A stretch of DNA of 64,000 nt from Emticicia aquatica. Lineage in GTDB: Bacteria > Bacteroidota > Bacteroidia > Cytophagales > Spirosomataceae. The stretch is taken from contig NZ_CAKLPY010000001.1 of assembly GCF_923079645.1 (NCBI RefSeq), positions 992,001-1,056,000 on the forward strand. The letters are read 5' to 3'. How positions within the stretch are numbered: position 1 is the first letter of the stretch; every line of letters begins with the position of its first letter. The translations under genes and the position numbers were made by a program. The notes under the pieces are model-generated. The model saw only the letters and a list, made by a program, of their open reading frames with translations. It made no database searches and was not told where the DNA came from. Shown here in pieces: positions 8,779 to 18,053 of this stretch.

Positions 8779-10188
8779 ATGCAGCACGTAGTCATTATTG
8801 GAAATGGCATTAGTGGTATCACTGCCGCTCGACATATTAGAAAACTTTCTGATTGTAAAATAACTGTTATTTCTGGCGAAACAGACTATTTTTTTTCTCG
8901 AACAGCCCTCATGTATGTTTACATGGGACATCTGAAATTTGAACATACCAAACCTTATGAAGATTGGTTTTGGGAGAAAAATCGCATCGAATTGAAGCGA
9001 GCTTGGGTTAAAACCATTGATTTTGAAGAAAAAAAGCTCTATTTCCGCATTCCTAATGAAGATGATAAAGAAGCAAAAATTGGCGGTTCTATAAGCTACG
9101 ATAAACTTATTTTGGCACTAGGTTCAACTCCCAATAAATTTGGTTGGAAAGGTCAAAATCTCAGAGGCGTGCAAGGACTTTATAGTTATCAAGATTTGGA
9201 AAGTCTGCAAGAAATTACGCCAAAAATCAATCACGCAGTTATTGTTGGAGGAGGATTAATTGGCGTTGAATTGGCTGAAATGTTGCATTCTAAGGGAATA
9301 AAAGTGACATTTTTGGTGCGAGAAAGTAGTTTTTGGAATGCTATCATGCCATCCGAAGAATCGAATTTGATTGCTAAACATATTGCTGAAAATCATATAA
9401 AACTACAATTTTCAAGTGAATTAGAAGAAATTATTGGCGATGAAAATAACCAAGTAAAAGCAATAAAGACAAAATCAGGAGAAATAATTGATTGCCAATT
9501 TGTAGGCTTAACTGTTGGCGTTAGTCCAAATATTAATTTTTTAAAATTACCACAAGGAAACATGATTGGCAGAGAAAAACCAGCTTTTATACTCGGAGTA
9601 GGTGGTTTAAAGCTTAATCGTGGCATTTTAGTGAATGAATATTTAGAAACGAATTTACCAGATATTTATGCTATTGGCGATTGTGTGGAACACGAAAATC
9701 CACCGAAAGACCGTAAAAATTTGGAGCAAATTTGGTACACAGGTCGAATAATGGGAGAAACAGTGGCAAGAACAATTTGTGGAAAACCGACGAAATACCA
9801 ACCAGGAATGTTTTTCAATTCTGCCAAATTTTTTGACATCGAGTACCAAACTTACGGACAAGTTCCCAACATACTTTCTGAAGATTTTAAAACGTTTTAT
9901 TGGGAACATTCATCAGGTAAAATTTGTGTCAGAATCAATTATGAAGCTAATAGAAAGGCTGTTACGGGTGTGAATACTTTTGGCATTAGAATGAGACACG
10001 AAGTTTGGGATGAATGGATTTCTACTAAAAAAACAATTGAATACGTTTTGGAAAATCTGCCAAAGGCCAATTTTGACCCCGAATTTTTCAAGCAATACGA
10101 AGCCGAAATAATGGAAAAGTACAATCAGGAAACAGGAAGTAATTTGAAACTAAAATCGAAAAAAGGAATTTTTTCAAAAATATTTTAA
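8779..10188 (+). CDS. FAD/NAD(P)-dependent oxidoreductase (pyridine nucleotide-disulfide reductase-like)
   Basis: A 469-residue soluble flavoprotein. An N-terminal FAD-binding Rossmann motif (VVIIGNGISGITAA, residues ~4-17) is followed by a second NAD(P)-binding Rossmann motif (VIVGGGLIGVELAE, ~155-168) and a C-terminal FAD signature (IYAIGDC). The redox-active disulfide of glutathione-reductase-type enzymes is absent, so it resembles ferredoxin/rubredoxin or NirB-type reductases. It is followed after 3 bp by a membrane polyferredoxin gene. I infer that it passes electrons between NAD(P)H and that iron-sulfur protein. The final acceptor is unknown. Confidence 0.82.
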   Translation: MQHVVIIGNGISGITAARHIRKLSDCKITVISGETDYFFSRTALMYVYMGHLKFEHTKPYEDWFWEKNRIELKRAWVKTIDFEEKKLYFRIPNEDDKEAKIGGSISYDKLILALGSTPNKFGWKGQNLRGVQGLYSYQDLESLQEITPKINHAVIVGGGLIGVELAEMLHSKGIKVTFLVRESSFWNAIMPSEESNLIAKHIAENHIKLQFSSELEEIIGDENNQVKAIKTKSGEIIDCQFVGLTVGVSPNINFLKLPQGNMIGREKPAFILGVGGLKLNRGILVNEYLETNLPDIYAIGDCVEHENPPKDRKNLEQIWYTGRIMGETVARTICGKPTKYQPGMFFNSAKFFDIEYQTYGQVPNILSEDFKTFYWEHSSGKICVRINYEANRKAVTGVNTFGIRMRHEVWDEWISTKKTIEYVLENLPKANFDPEFFKQYEAEIMEKYNQETGSNLKLKSKKGIFSKIF

Positions 10189-10191
10189 GCC

Positions 10192-11727
10192 ATGATACAA
10201 AAACTCGGACTCATTATTTTTATTGCGGCTTTTGGATTATTCGTCGGAACTTTAGGCATGAATGACTACGTTTTGACGAATAAAATTTTAGAAAAAAATG
10301 TCAAAGCAGACCAGTTAGTTGATGCCCAAAAACAATTTGCTTCGATGTTTAATAAAAATTATTCAAGCCTGTTTGCTTTTGCTTATGACTTAACTTCTGG
10401 AACAAATACGCTAAATAATACTTATGATGCACAACAAGCTTGGGATAAAAAGTATTTTGAGGATACAATTTTGGCAATTGTCAAAGATTCTGCAAACGGA
10501 TATTTAGTCGAAAATAAAGAAATAATGTTTTTATTAACTTTCGGATTGGCAATTTTAGGAGCATTTCTTCTTATAATTCCAGAAGTTAGAAAGTTGGCTG
10601 GAATCAAAAATAATGGAATTTATTTCAATCCAGCTATGAATCGTAAATGGCTTGGTGTACTAATTGGTACTTTTTTGATATTGTTTTATGTCGCCTTGTA
10701 TTTTAAACCACAATATATTGCCAATTGGATAATGATTGTTGATCCCGTTAGTAGGCTTATCAATGGAGGAGAGGCAAGCCGTTGGTTTATGTATGGATTT
10801 CTTTACACGATTTCAGTATTAATAATGGGTATTAGATTTATCATTAAATATAGGCACTCTAAATACCAAGTAATCAGGACTTTATCAATTATGTTTTTTC
10901 AGACTTGTATTGCTTTTATATTACCAGAAATCATGTCAAATCTGAATCTTCCTTCGGCTGATTTAAAAAATATGTGGCCGCTAGACTATTCTTTTTTCTT
11001 TAATTATCGTCTTGATAAACTGATTGCTGGTGGCACTTTTGGTATTTTTTTATTGGTATGGGGAATTGTACTTTTTGTAGTTGGTGTGCCAGTAATGGTT
11101 TATTTTTTCGGAAAAAGATGGTACTGCTCATGGGTTTGTGGATGTGGAGGATTGGCAGAAACCTTAGGTGACCCTTTTCGACAACTTTCTGATAAATCAT
11201 TGAAAGCGTGGAAAATTGAACGATATTTAATCCATGGCGTTTTAGCATTTGCCATCATTATGACAATTGGTGTGCTTTATACTTATTTTACAGGAAATTA
11301 TAATTTATTAGGATTTATTCCAACAGAATCACTCAAATCAACTTACGGATTTCTAATTGGTTCAATCTTTTCAGGTGTTGTCGGAACAGGATTTTACCCT
11401 TTAATGGGAAACCGAGTTTGGTGTAGATTTGGCTGTCCATTAGCAGCATATCTTGGAATAATACAAAGATTTAAATCAAAGTTTAGAATTACCACGAACG
11501 GTGGGCAATGTATTTCATGTGGTAATTGTTCGACACATTGTGAAATGGGAATTGATGTTCGAGCTTACGCCCAAAAAGGACAAGATATTGTACGCTCTTC
11601 GTGTGTTGGTTGTGGTGTTTGTTCGGCAGTTTGCCCAAGAGGTGTACTCAATCTCGAAAACGCTGCAACTGGAACAAGAATAATGATTGCTCCAGATATT
11701 TTATTAGGAAATGAAATGTTGAAGTAA
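10192..11727 (+). CDS. membrane-bound polyferredoxin (NosR/NapH-like 4Fe-4S protein)
   Basis: A 511-residue protein with an N-terminal membrane anchor, several further membrane segments and clustered cysteines. WYCSWVCGCGG and VWCRFGCPLAA are the paired CxxxCxC/CxxxCP motifs of NapH/NosR-type proteins. The C-terminus carries two ferredoxin-like motifs (CISCGNCSTHCEMG and SCVGCGVCSAVCPRG). Such proteins move electrons across or along the membrane to periplasmic or cytoplasmic partners. Only 3 bp separate it from the upstream FAD oxidoreductase, so the two are very likely one operon. No terminal reductase gene is adjacent, so the pathway is open. A strong terminator follows. Confidence 0.82.
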   Translation: MIQKLGLIIFIAAFGLFVGTLGMNDYVLTNKILEKNVKADQLVDAQKQFASMFNKNYSSLFAFAYDLTSGTNTLNNTYDAQQAWDKKYFEDTILAIVKDSANGYLVENKEIMFLLTFGLAILGAFLLIIPEVRKLAGIKNNGIYFNPAMNRKWLGVLIGTFLILFYVALYFKPQYIANWIMIVDPVSRLINGGEASRWFMYGFLYTISVLIMGIRFIIKYRHSKYQVIRTLSIMFFQTCIAFILPEIMSNLNLPSADLKNMWPLDYSFFFNYRLDKLIAGGTFGIFLLVWGIVLFVVGVPVMVYFFGKRWYCSWVCGCGGLAETLGDPFRQLSDKSLKAWKIERYLIHGVLAFAIIMTIGVLYTYFTGNYNLLGFIPTESLKSTYGFLIGSIFSGVVGTGFYPLMGNRVWCRFGCPLAAYLGIIQRFKSKFRITTNGGQCISCGNCSTHCEMGIDVRAYAQKGQDIVRSSCVGCGVCSAVCPRGVLNLENAATGTRIMIAPDILLGNEMLK

Positions 11728-11735
11728 AATGCCAT

Positions 11736-11773
11736 AAAAAAGCCTCATAATCAATAGACTATGAGGCTTTTTT
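11736..11773. terminator. bidirectional intrinsic terminator
   Basis: A perfect 14-bp inverted repeat (AAAAAAGCCTCATA at 11736-11749 and TATGAGGCTTTTTT at 11760-11773) with a 10-nt loop. A-tracts and T-tracts at the ends make it work on both strands. It lies between the converging polyferredoxin and symporter genes. Confidence 0.92.
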
Positions 11774-11786
11774 GTATGATAGTTTT

Positions 11787-13022
11787 TCAATCAACCATTT
11801 TTAATTCATTTTCCCATTTTGCAACAACAGCTGTAGCGACAGCATTTCCTGCGACAGAAGTAGCCGAACGCCCCATATCTAGCAACCAATCAACTGCAAA
11901 TAGAAGAATCAAACCTTCTGCTGGAAGATTAAACATTGACATCGTTCCTGCAATTACTACTAATGATGCACGAGGTACACCTGCAATTCCTTTACTGGTA
12001 ATCAAAAGCGTAAGCATCATGGTTACTTGTTGCCCAATACTTAAATCAATGCCGTAGGCTTGAGCTATAAAACCAACGGCAAAAGTCATGTACATCATAG
12101 AGCCATCTAAGTTGAAAGAATAACCTAAAGGCAATACAAAACTCACAATTCTTTCTGAAATACCAAATTTTTTGAGTTGCTCAATCTGTAAAGGCATCGA
12201 TGCTTCTGAGCTTGCCGTGCTGAAAGAAAGAAATAATGCGTCTTTTACATAAGAGAGCAGTTTCCAATAGGGAACTTTCACGACCATACAAATGGCGGGT
12301 AAAACAACCAATATGAAGAAAGCTAGTGTTGCGAAGAATGTGATGATTAAGTAAAGATAACCGCTCAAAATACCCAAACCTTTTTGGGCAATAACGGCTG
12401 CAACTGCACCAAAAACGCCATAAGGAGCAAAGCCCATTACGTAACTAACAATTTTGAACATTACTTCTGAAACGGCATCAAGGGCTTTTATTAATATTTT
12501 TCCATGTTCACCAATGGCTGCCGTTGCAATGCCAAAAAATACCGAAAATACTACAATTTGTAAAATTTCATTCGTTGCTAATGCTTCAAAGAAACTTTGC
12601 GGGAAAAGATGTGTAATAAAGTTTTCCATCGTCATTTTCTTCGATTCGATGCCAGTATCAGCCCCTGCCGTTGGCAAATCAATCTGCATCATTCTGCCTG
12701 GACGAAGTACATTGACTGCCACTAAACCTGTAAGCAAAGATAAAATGGTAGCAAAATAAAAATAGCCAAGTGTTTTTGCCCCGATTCTACCAACAAGTTT
12801 AAAATCACCGAGTTTAGCAATGCCAACGGTCAAGATGGAGAAAATCAATGGCCCGATAATCATTTTTATCATCCGCAGGAAAATCTTACTCAAAAGATTG
12901 AGGTAAGTACTCGCAGAATTGAGTGAGGTGGCATCCTCCTTAAAAGATTGATTCAATACATAGCCGACAATAATGCCGAGCGTCATGCCGATGAAGATTT
13001 TCCAAGTAATGTTTAATTTCAT
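11787..13022 (-). CDS. dicarboxylate/amino acid:cation symporter (DAACS, GltP/DctA type)
   Basis: A 411-residue inner-membrane carrier of the family that imports glutamate, aspartate or C4-dicarboxylates with H+ or Na+. The family's serine-rich hairpin (STASSEASMP), the NLDGS motif and the substrate-binding segment DWLLDMGRSATSVAGNA are present and the length is normal. The sequence starts with a typical N-terminal membrane helix. The substrate cannot be assigned further. It stands alone on its strand after the SRPBCC gene, 117 bp away, with an inverted repeat in the gap. Confidence 0.9.
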   Translation of the reverse strand: MKLNITWKIFIGMTLGIIVGYVLNQSFKEDATSLNSASTYLNLLSKIFLRMIKMIIGPLIFSILTVGIAKLGDFKLVGRIGAKTLGYFYFATILSLLTGLVAVNVLRPGRMMQIDLPTAGADTGIESKKMTMENFITHLFPQSFFEALATNEILQIVVFSVFFGIATAAIGEHGKILIKALDAVSEVMFKIVSYVMGFAPYGVFGAVAAVIAQKGLGILSGYLYLIITFFATLAFFILVVLPAICMVVKVPYWKLLSYVKDALFLSFSTASSEASMPLQIEQLKKFGISERIVSFVLPLGYSFNLDGSMMYMTFAVGFIAQAYGIDLSIGQQVTMMLTLLITSKGIAGVPRASLVVIAGTMSMFNLPAEGLILLFAVDWLLDMGRSATSVAGNAVATAVVAKWENELKMVD

Positions 13023-13037
13023 AGTAGTAGCACCCTT

Positions 13038-13131
13038 GTCCTGAAAGGAGTTTTTTTTAGGTTAATGAATACTCCTATTTTAAAGGAGAATTTTTTCTTT
13101 GGTTAGAAAAATACTTATTTCCCTTCAGGAC
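13038..13131. repeat. widely spaced imperfect inverted repeat upstream of the symporter gene
   Basis: GTCCTGAAAGG (13038-13048) and CCCTTCAGGAC (13121-13131) are inverted copies with one mismatch, enclosing 72 bp. A smaller CTCCT/AGGAG repeat (13072-13088) sits inside. It lies between the SRPBCC stop and the symporter start, so it could be an operator pair, an mRNA leader structure or a terminator. No T-tract directly follows the outer arms. Confidence 0.4.
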
Positions 13132-13139
13132 AGCCACGA

Positions 13140-13583
13140 TTAGGCTAAGGGGTTTTTAAATATTTTTCGATAAATTGGTTTGCGATAAAGGAATTGAAGA
13201 TACAAGATAGGATAAAAAATGTAATCTGTCAAAATCGTTGGTGTACGAAATTCTATTTCGTCAATAATTTTGCTTTCAGAACCATTTTTTACAATTCGAT
13301 GCTTGTGTTTCCAGTATTTTAAGAAAAATGGAAGTTGAGTTCCTTCATCAATAAAATAACTTTCTGCTACCGAATAATAAGAATCTGTAATTTTACTCAC
13401 CCAAAGTTGCCGTATAATAAAAAAGTTTAGTTCAAGTGTAACTTTTTCACCAACTTTCTGTCCAAATGAAATAAGTTTGACAGGAGGAAAAGGTGGCGAC
13501 AATTGCATAAGCAGTTTGTTATCAAATTGTTCCCAAACTTGTGTAACGGACTGATATACAGGTGTTTCAATGGTTATTTTCAT
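13140..13583 (-). CDS. SRPBCC-like (START/ligand-binding fold) protein
   Basis: A 147-residue soluble protein. The N-terminal pattern (MKITIETPVYQSVTQVWEQF) and the later DEIEFRTPT strand fit the SRPBCC lipid/ligand-binding fold of polyketide-cyclase-like and START-like proteins. The closest type I recognise is the cell-division-inhibitor-like SRPBCC group of Bacteroidota, but no function can be claimed. No signal peptide or catalytic motif is visible. It is the first gene on its strand and may be co-transcribed with the downstream symporter gene. Confidence 0.6.
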   Translation of the reverse strand: MKITIETPVYQSVTQVWEQFDNKLLMQLSPPFPPVKLISFGQKVGEKVTLELNFFIIRQLWVSKITDSYYSVAESYFIDEGTQLPFFLKYWKHKHRIVKNGSESKIIDEIEFRTPTILTDYIFYPILYLQFLYRKPIYRKIFKNPLA

Positions 13584-13762
13584 TTTTTTAGTTTTTTTGA
13601 GAGAGAAAAAATTTAGAATTAGGAAAAATAAAAATGAATTTAGGGAGTATTGAAACCGATATACCGTAAAATACGTATATAAAATCAGGGGTTTTTACGC
13701 TAAAATAATTAAAAATACTTTAAGACATTTGTACTGTTCTAGTAACCCAAAATATAAAGGAT

Positions 13763-13924
13763 ATGTTTACTTTTTTAGAAATCAAAACAAGTATTGGGCA
13801 TTTATTCATGATGTTCCCTCTCCAATTTTTATTGGTGGGAGTGTTGATTATGTTGGGATTGTATGAATTGTATTATACACTTGGATTTGAAAGAACTTTC
13901 GGTCAAAGAAAATATATTAAGTAG
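13763..13924 (+). CDS. 53-residue single-span membrane peptide
   Basis: A short frame starting ATG at 13763, with AAAGGAT just upstream as a possible ribosome-binding site. It encodes a central hydrophobic segment (about residues 12-38) and a basic tail ending GQRKYIK. I recognise no family. It is isolated between a minus-strand gene and the DUF2256 gene and is followed by a clear hairpin at 13961-13986, which supports a genuine transcript. Codon use and hydropathy look protein-like, but it may be spurious. Confidence 0.5.
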   Translation: MFTFLEIKTSIGHLFMMFPLQFLLVGVLIMLGLYELYYTLGFERTFGQRKYIK

Positions 13925-13960
13925 ATTTTGTTTCATCATAGTGGTTAGGGTTGTATACAA

Positions 13961-13986
13961 AGAGCCGTCTCATTTGAGATGGCTCT
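13961..13986 (+). terminator. intrinsic terminator-like hairpin
   Basis: AGAGCCGTCTC (13961-13971) pairs with GAGATGGCTCT (13976-13986), an 11-bp stem with one G-T pair and an ATTT loop. The DNA after it is T-rich. It most likely ends transcription of the small membrane-peptide gene. Confidence 0.75.
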
Positions 13987-14033
13987 CTTGTTTATTTTTG
14001 ATGAAAAATTATTTCAGTAATCAATAAAAGAAT

Positions 14034-14183
14034 ATGAAAGGAGTAAAAAAAGAAAATCTTCCTACAAAAGTTTGTCTAACATGTGGAAGGCCATTTGTTT
14101 GGCGAAAAAAATGGGAGAAAGTATGGGAAGAAGTAAAATATTGTAGTGATGCTTGTCGGCACAAAAAAGGACATTCAAAGTAA
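14034..14183 (+). CDS. DUF2256 small zinc-finger-like protein
   Basis: A 49-residue protein with two cysteine pairs (CLTCGRPF near the start, CSDACRHKK near the end) and the tryptophan/arginine-rich stretch [14 protein letters not shown] between them. This matches DUF2256, small predicted metal-binding proteins often found near photolyase or cryptochrome genes. No photolyase gene is in the window, but the DNA-alkylation-damage protein gene is convergent and overlaps its end by 9 bp. The start codon ATG at 14034 is the only one in frame that gives this family's N-terminus. Confidence 0.8.
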   Translation: MKGVKKENLPTKVCLTCGRPFVWRKKWEKVWEEVKYCSDACRHKKGHSK

Positions 14184-14504
14184 CTCGTCGGATGGGTTCC
14201 AAAACTTTTCTTGAAAATCAATTATTTGGTCATTTTGTATGAGAATGCCTTCGTTTTCTAGTAATTCTTGCATTAAATTTCCACCAAAATGGTGTTTTCC
14301 AGTTAAAACGCCATTTCGATTAACAACTCTGTGAGCAGGTACATCTGGCATTGAATGACAGGCATTCATTGCCCAACCAACCATTCTTGCACCACCTGTA
14401 CCTAAATAACGAGCAATTGCTCCATAGCTGGTTACTCTTCCCATAGGAATTAGCCGAACTACTTCATAAATATTGTCGAAACTATTTTCTAGTGATTTTT
14501 TCAA
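14175..14504 (-). CDS. alkyltransferase-like (ATL) DNA-binding protein of the MGMT family
   Basis: A 109-residue homologue of the C-terminal DNA-binding domain of O6-alkylguanine-DNA alkyltransferases. It keeps [10 protein letters not shown] and [13 protein letters not shown], but the active-site PCHRV is PAHRV (Ala57 in place of Cys). ATL proteins bind alkylated bases and recruit nucleotide-excision repair instead of transferring the alkyl group. An in-frame stop lies just upstream and the next Met is too late (residue 21), so the start is TTG at 14504. A 10-bp palindrome lies 15-46 bp upstream. The end overlaps the DUF2256 gene. Confidence 0.88.
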   Translation of the reverse strand: MKKSLENSFDNIYEVVRLIPMGRVTSYGAIARYLGTGGARMVGWAMNACHSMPDVPAHRVVNRNGVLTGKHHFGGNLMQELLENEGILIQNDQIIDFQEKFWNPSDELL

Positions 14505-14518
14505 GATAATTCAAATTT

Positions 14519-14550
14519 CTTTACGACAACATATAAATGCTGTCGTAAAG
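14519..14550. promoter_or_regulatory. perfect palindrome upstream of the ATL gene
   Basis: CTTTACGACA (14519-14528) and TGTCGTAAAG (14541-14550) are perfect inverted copies with a 12-bp spacer. It lies between the DUF3109 stop (14559) and the ATL TTG start (14504). Neither strand has a following T-tract, so an operator or mRNA hairpin is at least as likely as a terminator. Confidence 0.55.
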
Positions 14551-14558
14551 ATTATTGT

Positions 14559-15128
14559 TCAAGATTCTTTTTCTTCAATTTCTTTTTCTAAGGTTGCATA
14601 CCATGTTTCACCATAAGTTCGGATGAGGGGTTCTTTTAAGAATTTATAAACTGGTACACCGAGTTTTTCTCCTAACGAACAGGCATCGCTACAAATTGAC
14701 CAACGGTCATAATTAAGTGCATGATAACTTTCATATTTTGTAATCCGAATGGGGTATAAATGGCAGGAAATGGGCTTTTTCCAAGAAATTTTCCCGTCAA
14801 GATAAGCTTGTTCGATACCACATTTCAAGATTTTGTTTTCGTCATAAATAGCATAGGCACATTCTCTATCGCCAATAGTAGGAGTGGAGTAGTCTCCTTC
14901 CCAGTCTTTGATATAAGTACCTTGCTCTTCAATAGCTTTAATTCCTTTTGGAGAAAGATAAGGCTTTACTTGTTCATAAATTTCTTGTAAAATCGGCAAC
15001 TCAGCTTCTTCAAGTGGAGCTCCTAAATCACCTTCTACGCAACATGCACCTTTGCATTTTTCTAAGTCGCAAACAAAAAGTTTATCTGCAACATCATCAC
15101 TAATGCAAGTATTATCAATTAGAATCAT
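14559..15128 (-). CDS. DUF3109 family cysteine-rich protein
   Basis: A 189-residue soluble protein with conserved cysteines: [11 protein letters not shown] near residue 25, then ECAY, KCGIE, SCHLYP and CSDACSLG. The pattern matches DUF3109 and resembles YkgJ-type predicted zinc or iron-sulfur proteins. No enzymatic role is established. It starts 17 bp after the lytic transglycosylase gene on the same strand, so the two may share a transcript, although their functions look unrelated. Confidence 0.8.
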   Translation of the reverse strand: MILIDNTCISDDVADKLFVCDLEKCKGACCVEGDLGAPLEEAELPILQEIYEQVKPYLSPKGIKAIEEQGTYIKDWEGDYSTPTIGDRECAYAIYDENKILKCGIEQAYLDGKISWKKPISCHLYPIRITKYESYHALNYDRWSICSDACSLGEKLGVPVYKFLKEPLIRTYGETWYATLEKEIEEKES

Positions 15129-15145
15129 TTTTATGTTCTTAAAAA

Positions 15146-17119
15146 CTATTTTTTTATTATTAATTTCTGCCCAATCTTAACATTTTGGTCGGTCATTCCA
15201 TTCCATTCTTGTATTTGTTTCATTGACACGCCATAACGTTTGGCTATACTATAAAGTGTCTCTGTTTTCAAAACTAAGTGTGTATTTGTAGCAGTTGAAG
15301 CAATTGGACTTGGTTTTGTTTCAACAGGTATTGTGGCCGTTTTAGAAGTTGGCTTTACAATCAAAGTTTGCCCAACTTTCACTCGTTCGCTAGTCGTAAT
15401 ATTATTCCACTCTGCTAAATCTTTCACCGAAATGTTGTATTGTCGAGCAATGCTATAAAGCGTTTGACCTACATCAACATTATGAACACTTGTGTTTGAA
15501 ACTGGTACAGGCGTTTTGGCTGGAGTAGTTTTTACAGGAGGTGTTGGTGTTATAATTTCAGGTTGTTTGGTTGGCGGTGTTTTTTTAGGTTCTGGACGAA
15601 CGTCATCAGTATCTGAAATAACAATTATATCATCCTCATCTTTGTCTTTAGGCGTAGCATTTTTATTTCCTTCTTCTACAATAATGCTTTCAGGGACTTT
15701 TGGTTTTGGCTCAGTTTTTTTAGTTTTTTCTTCGCTTTCAGACTCTCTTGCATCTTTAACCAAAATCTTTTCTTCATATTGCTCATTTATTGGCACTTTT
15801 TCCAATTTCTCTTCTTCTTTGTCATTAATAAACTCATTTGGCTGGTCTTTTGGACGTTTTTTTTGTAAATAAATAACACGTCCTTTCTGAATACCAGTAG
15901 CTGTACTCATTCTGTTTAAACGAAGAAGGTTTTTCAAACGAATGCCATAAATCTGTGAGATTTGCCAGATTGTTTGACCAGATAAAACAACATGAAGCGG
16001 TATTGGCCCTTTGCGACCTTTCTTTTTTAAGTAATAAACTTTGCCTTCTTCAACCATTTCGTTGTTACTCATATCATTGTAACGAAGAAAATCTTTAATT
16101 TTCATTTTTCCTCCTCTCGCTAATGATGCAACATCATCGCCAGGTTTGGCAAGAATCCCTTTTTTTCCATTTATTTCATAGAAAATTGGTTCTTCTTCGT
16201 TAGCTGTGGCTTCAGTTGTTCTTTTTAAAACAGGAAAAACACCTTCAATTGATACAGATTCAGGTTGATTATTGATTTTTGTTTGAATACTTTCCAAATT
16301 ATCAGCACCAACCAAAATTGCCACAGAATAATCTTTATCATCAGGAATGGTACTTGTTTGTAGCCATGAATTATATTTTTTTAACTCATTGACATCAATA
16401 CCCAGTGCCGAAGCAATTTCGTTAAGTGTTTTTCCTTTTGCTTTTTTATATTCAACAAAAGATAAACGTGATTCTTTCAATCGGTTAATTCGGTATTCAA
16501 AAGCAATGCGATGTGCAATTGTTTTGATTAAATAGCGGTCAGTTTGAGCATCAAATGTAACTTCGGTGGCTGAAGCCCAGTCTGCTGGTACTATTTTACT
16601 CACGCCAGTAGCTCCTAACGAATACGAAAAAAGGGTAGAAATCCAGTTTTTATAAATAACGTTGTTGCGTTTTAAGTACGCAGCAGCTGCTTTTGTAGAA
16701 GCATAAATATTTTTTCGTTCATCAACGTCGTTATCAACTCTCAAACCTAATTCTTGAGCGGTAGGAGCTTTCATTTGCCAAAAACCAACCGCTTTTGAAG
16801 CTGAAATGGCATCAGGTAACAATGAACTTTCTGCAACGGCTAAATATTTAAAATCTTCGGGTACTTGTTCGGTTTCTAAGATATTTTCAATAATCGGAAA
16901 ATACCATTGAATACGCTCCAATTTATCCAAAAGGTATTTGTTTTCTGGTTTAAGAAGGGCAGTAATTTCTTTTTGAACCGATTTTTGTGCATCAGTATCA
17001 AGATTAACGATAATTCCAGCAAATTCTATTTTTTTGGGAACTTCAGGAAGGGTAATTTGCTGAGCAAATCCTCCTTGAAAGCATAGTGCTAGAAGTAAAA
17101 AAGCAAGTGTTTTTTTCAT
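15146..17119 (-). CDS. mltD: MltD-like membrane-associated lytic murein transglycosylase with LysM domains
   Basis: A 657-residue secreted protein with a signal peptide (cleavage likely after GGFA, residue ~19). A goose-lysozyme-type transglycosylase domain spans about residues 60-215, with catalytic Glu97 in [11 protein letters not shown] and the GFWQM motif. Three clear LysM repeats follow (near residues 370-415, 545-590 and 610-655), separated by a Pro/Lys/Glu-rich low-complexity linker. The enzyme cleaves peptidoglycan to 1,6-anhydro products and binds glycan through LysM. It is longer than E. coli MltD because of the linker. The upstream gap of 94 bp may hold its promoter. Confidence 0.9.
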   Translation of the reverse strand: MKKTLAFLLLALCFQGGFAQQITLPEVPKKIEFAGIIVNLDTDAQKSVQKEITALLKPENKYLLDKLERIQWYFPIIENILETEQVPEDFKYLAVAESSLLPDAISASKAVGFWQMKAPTAQELGLRVDNDVDERKNIYASTKAAAAYLKRNNVIYKNWISTLFSYSLGATGVSKIVPADWASATEVTFDAQTDRYLIKTIAHRIAFEYRINRLKESRLSFVEYKKAKGKTLNEIASALGIDVNELKKYNSWLQTSTIPDDKDYSVAILVGADNLESIQTKINNQPESVSIEGVFPVLKRTTEATANEEEPIFYEINGKKGILAKPGDDVASLARGGKMKIKDFLRYNDMSNNEMVEEGKVYYLKKKGRKGPIPLHVVLSGQTIWQISQIYGIRLKNLLRLNRMSTATGIQKGRVIYLQKKRPKDQPNEFINDKEEEKLEKVPINEQYEEKILVKDARESESEEKTKKTEPKPKVPESIIVEEGNKNATPKDKDEDDIIVISDTDDVRPEPKKTPPTKQPEIITPTPPVKTTPAKTPVPVSNTSVHNVDVGQTLYSIARQYNISVKDLAEWNNITTSERVKVGQTLIVKPTSKTATIPVETKPSPIASTATNTHLVLKTETLYSIAKRYGVSMKQIQEWNGMTDQNVKIGQKLIIKK

Positions 17120-17213
17120 TTTATTAGGAAATATTTGGGTTCGATTGAAATCATTTCAAGCAGTTTATAAGAATAGATGCAGATAAATATAAAAAAGTTT
17201 TTAAAATTATTTT

Positions 17214-17855
17214 CTATTCGAGTTTTCTAACTACCATTAATCCATCTCGAATTGGGAGTAAAATATTTTCTACTCGATTATCATCATGCAATTTTTGATT
17301 GAATGCTCGGATTGCGAGTGTATCTTTATCTTTTTTGCTATAATCAGCTACTTTTCCGCTCCACAATACATTATCAGAAATGATATATCCGCCTTTTCGC
17401 ACTTTTTCAAAAACCAAATCGTAATAATTTGCGTAATTCAGTTTATCAGCGTCAATGAAAACCAAGTCAAAAATCTGATTGAGTGTAGGAATAATGGTTA
17501 GAGCATTGCCGATTTGAAAGTCAATTTTATTATTCAATGGCGATTGACTGAAAAAATTGCGAACAAAATCTTCTAATTCTTCATTCACATCAATTGTCAA
17601 AATTTTGCCATTTTCTTGCAATCCTTCTGCCAAACAAAGTGCCGAATAGCCCGTATATGTTCCAATTTCAAGAATATTTTTGGGTTGAATCATCTGCGAA
17701 AACATTGATAAAAGTCGCCCCTGAAAATGCCCCGATAACATTCGTGCTTGTAAAACTTTGGCGTGTGTTTCTCGGTTTAGATTGGTTAAGACCTCATTCT
17801 CGGCTGATGTATGTTCAACACAATATTGGTCAATTTCAGGGCTGATAAACTCCAT
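17214..17855 (-). CDS. SAM-dependent O-methyltransferase (COMT-like)
   Basis: A 213-residue class I methyltransferase of the caffeoyl-CoA/catechol O-methyltransferase type. The SAM-binding motif (ILEIGTYTGYSALCLAEGL, near residue 62), the metal-ligand segment FIDADKLNY and the later SDNVLWSGKV motif are all present. These enzymes methylate hydroxyl groups of small aromatic or other acceptors using Mg2+. The substrate is unknown and the neighbouring genes give no clue. Separate transcription is likely because a hairpin lies between aroC and this gene. Confidence 0.85.
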   Translation of the reverse strand: MEFISPEIDQYCVEHTSAENEVLTNLNRETHAKVLQARMLSGHFQGRLLSMFSQMIQPKNILEIGTYTGYSALCLAEGLQENGKILTIDVNEELEDFVRNFFSQSPLNNKIDFQIGNALTIIPTLNQIFDLVFIDADKLNYANYYDLVFEKVRKGGYIISDNVLWSGKVADYSKKDKDTLAIRAFNQKLHDDNRVENILLPIRDGLMVVRKLE

Positions 17856-18013
17856 CTTGTTTTTCTAAAATACTAAATTTGTAGGTGTAAATATTACAAA
17901 ATTATTGCTTTTTTCAAAAAACCTAACAAACTAAGTTATTTATTTTGAAATAATCAAATTTATAATACAGGTAATTTTTTCAGAAAATATTGAAAATATA
18001 ATATATAAAATAA

Positions 18014-18043
18014 TTTCAGAATAAATCATATTTTATTCTGAAA
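18014..18043 (-). terminator. intrinsic terminator after aroC
   Basis: TTTCAGAATAAA (18014-18025) and TTTATTCTGAAA (18032-18043) form a perfect 12-bp stem with a 6-nt loop. On the minus strand it lies just after the aroC stop (18054) and is followed by TTATTTTATAT, a T-rich tail. It separates aroC from the methyltransferase gene. Confidence 0.75.
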
Positions 18044-18053
18044 CATTAATTAT

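Noticed and set aside
15492..15872. 126-residue plus-strand frame rich in Ser, Gly and Phe
   Set aside because: Antisense to the low-complexity linker of the LysM transglycosylase; composition is a consequence of that repeat.
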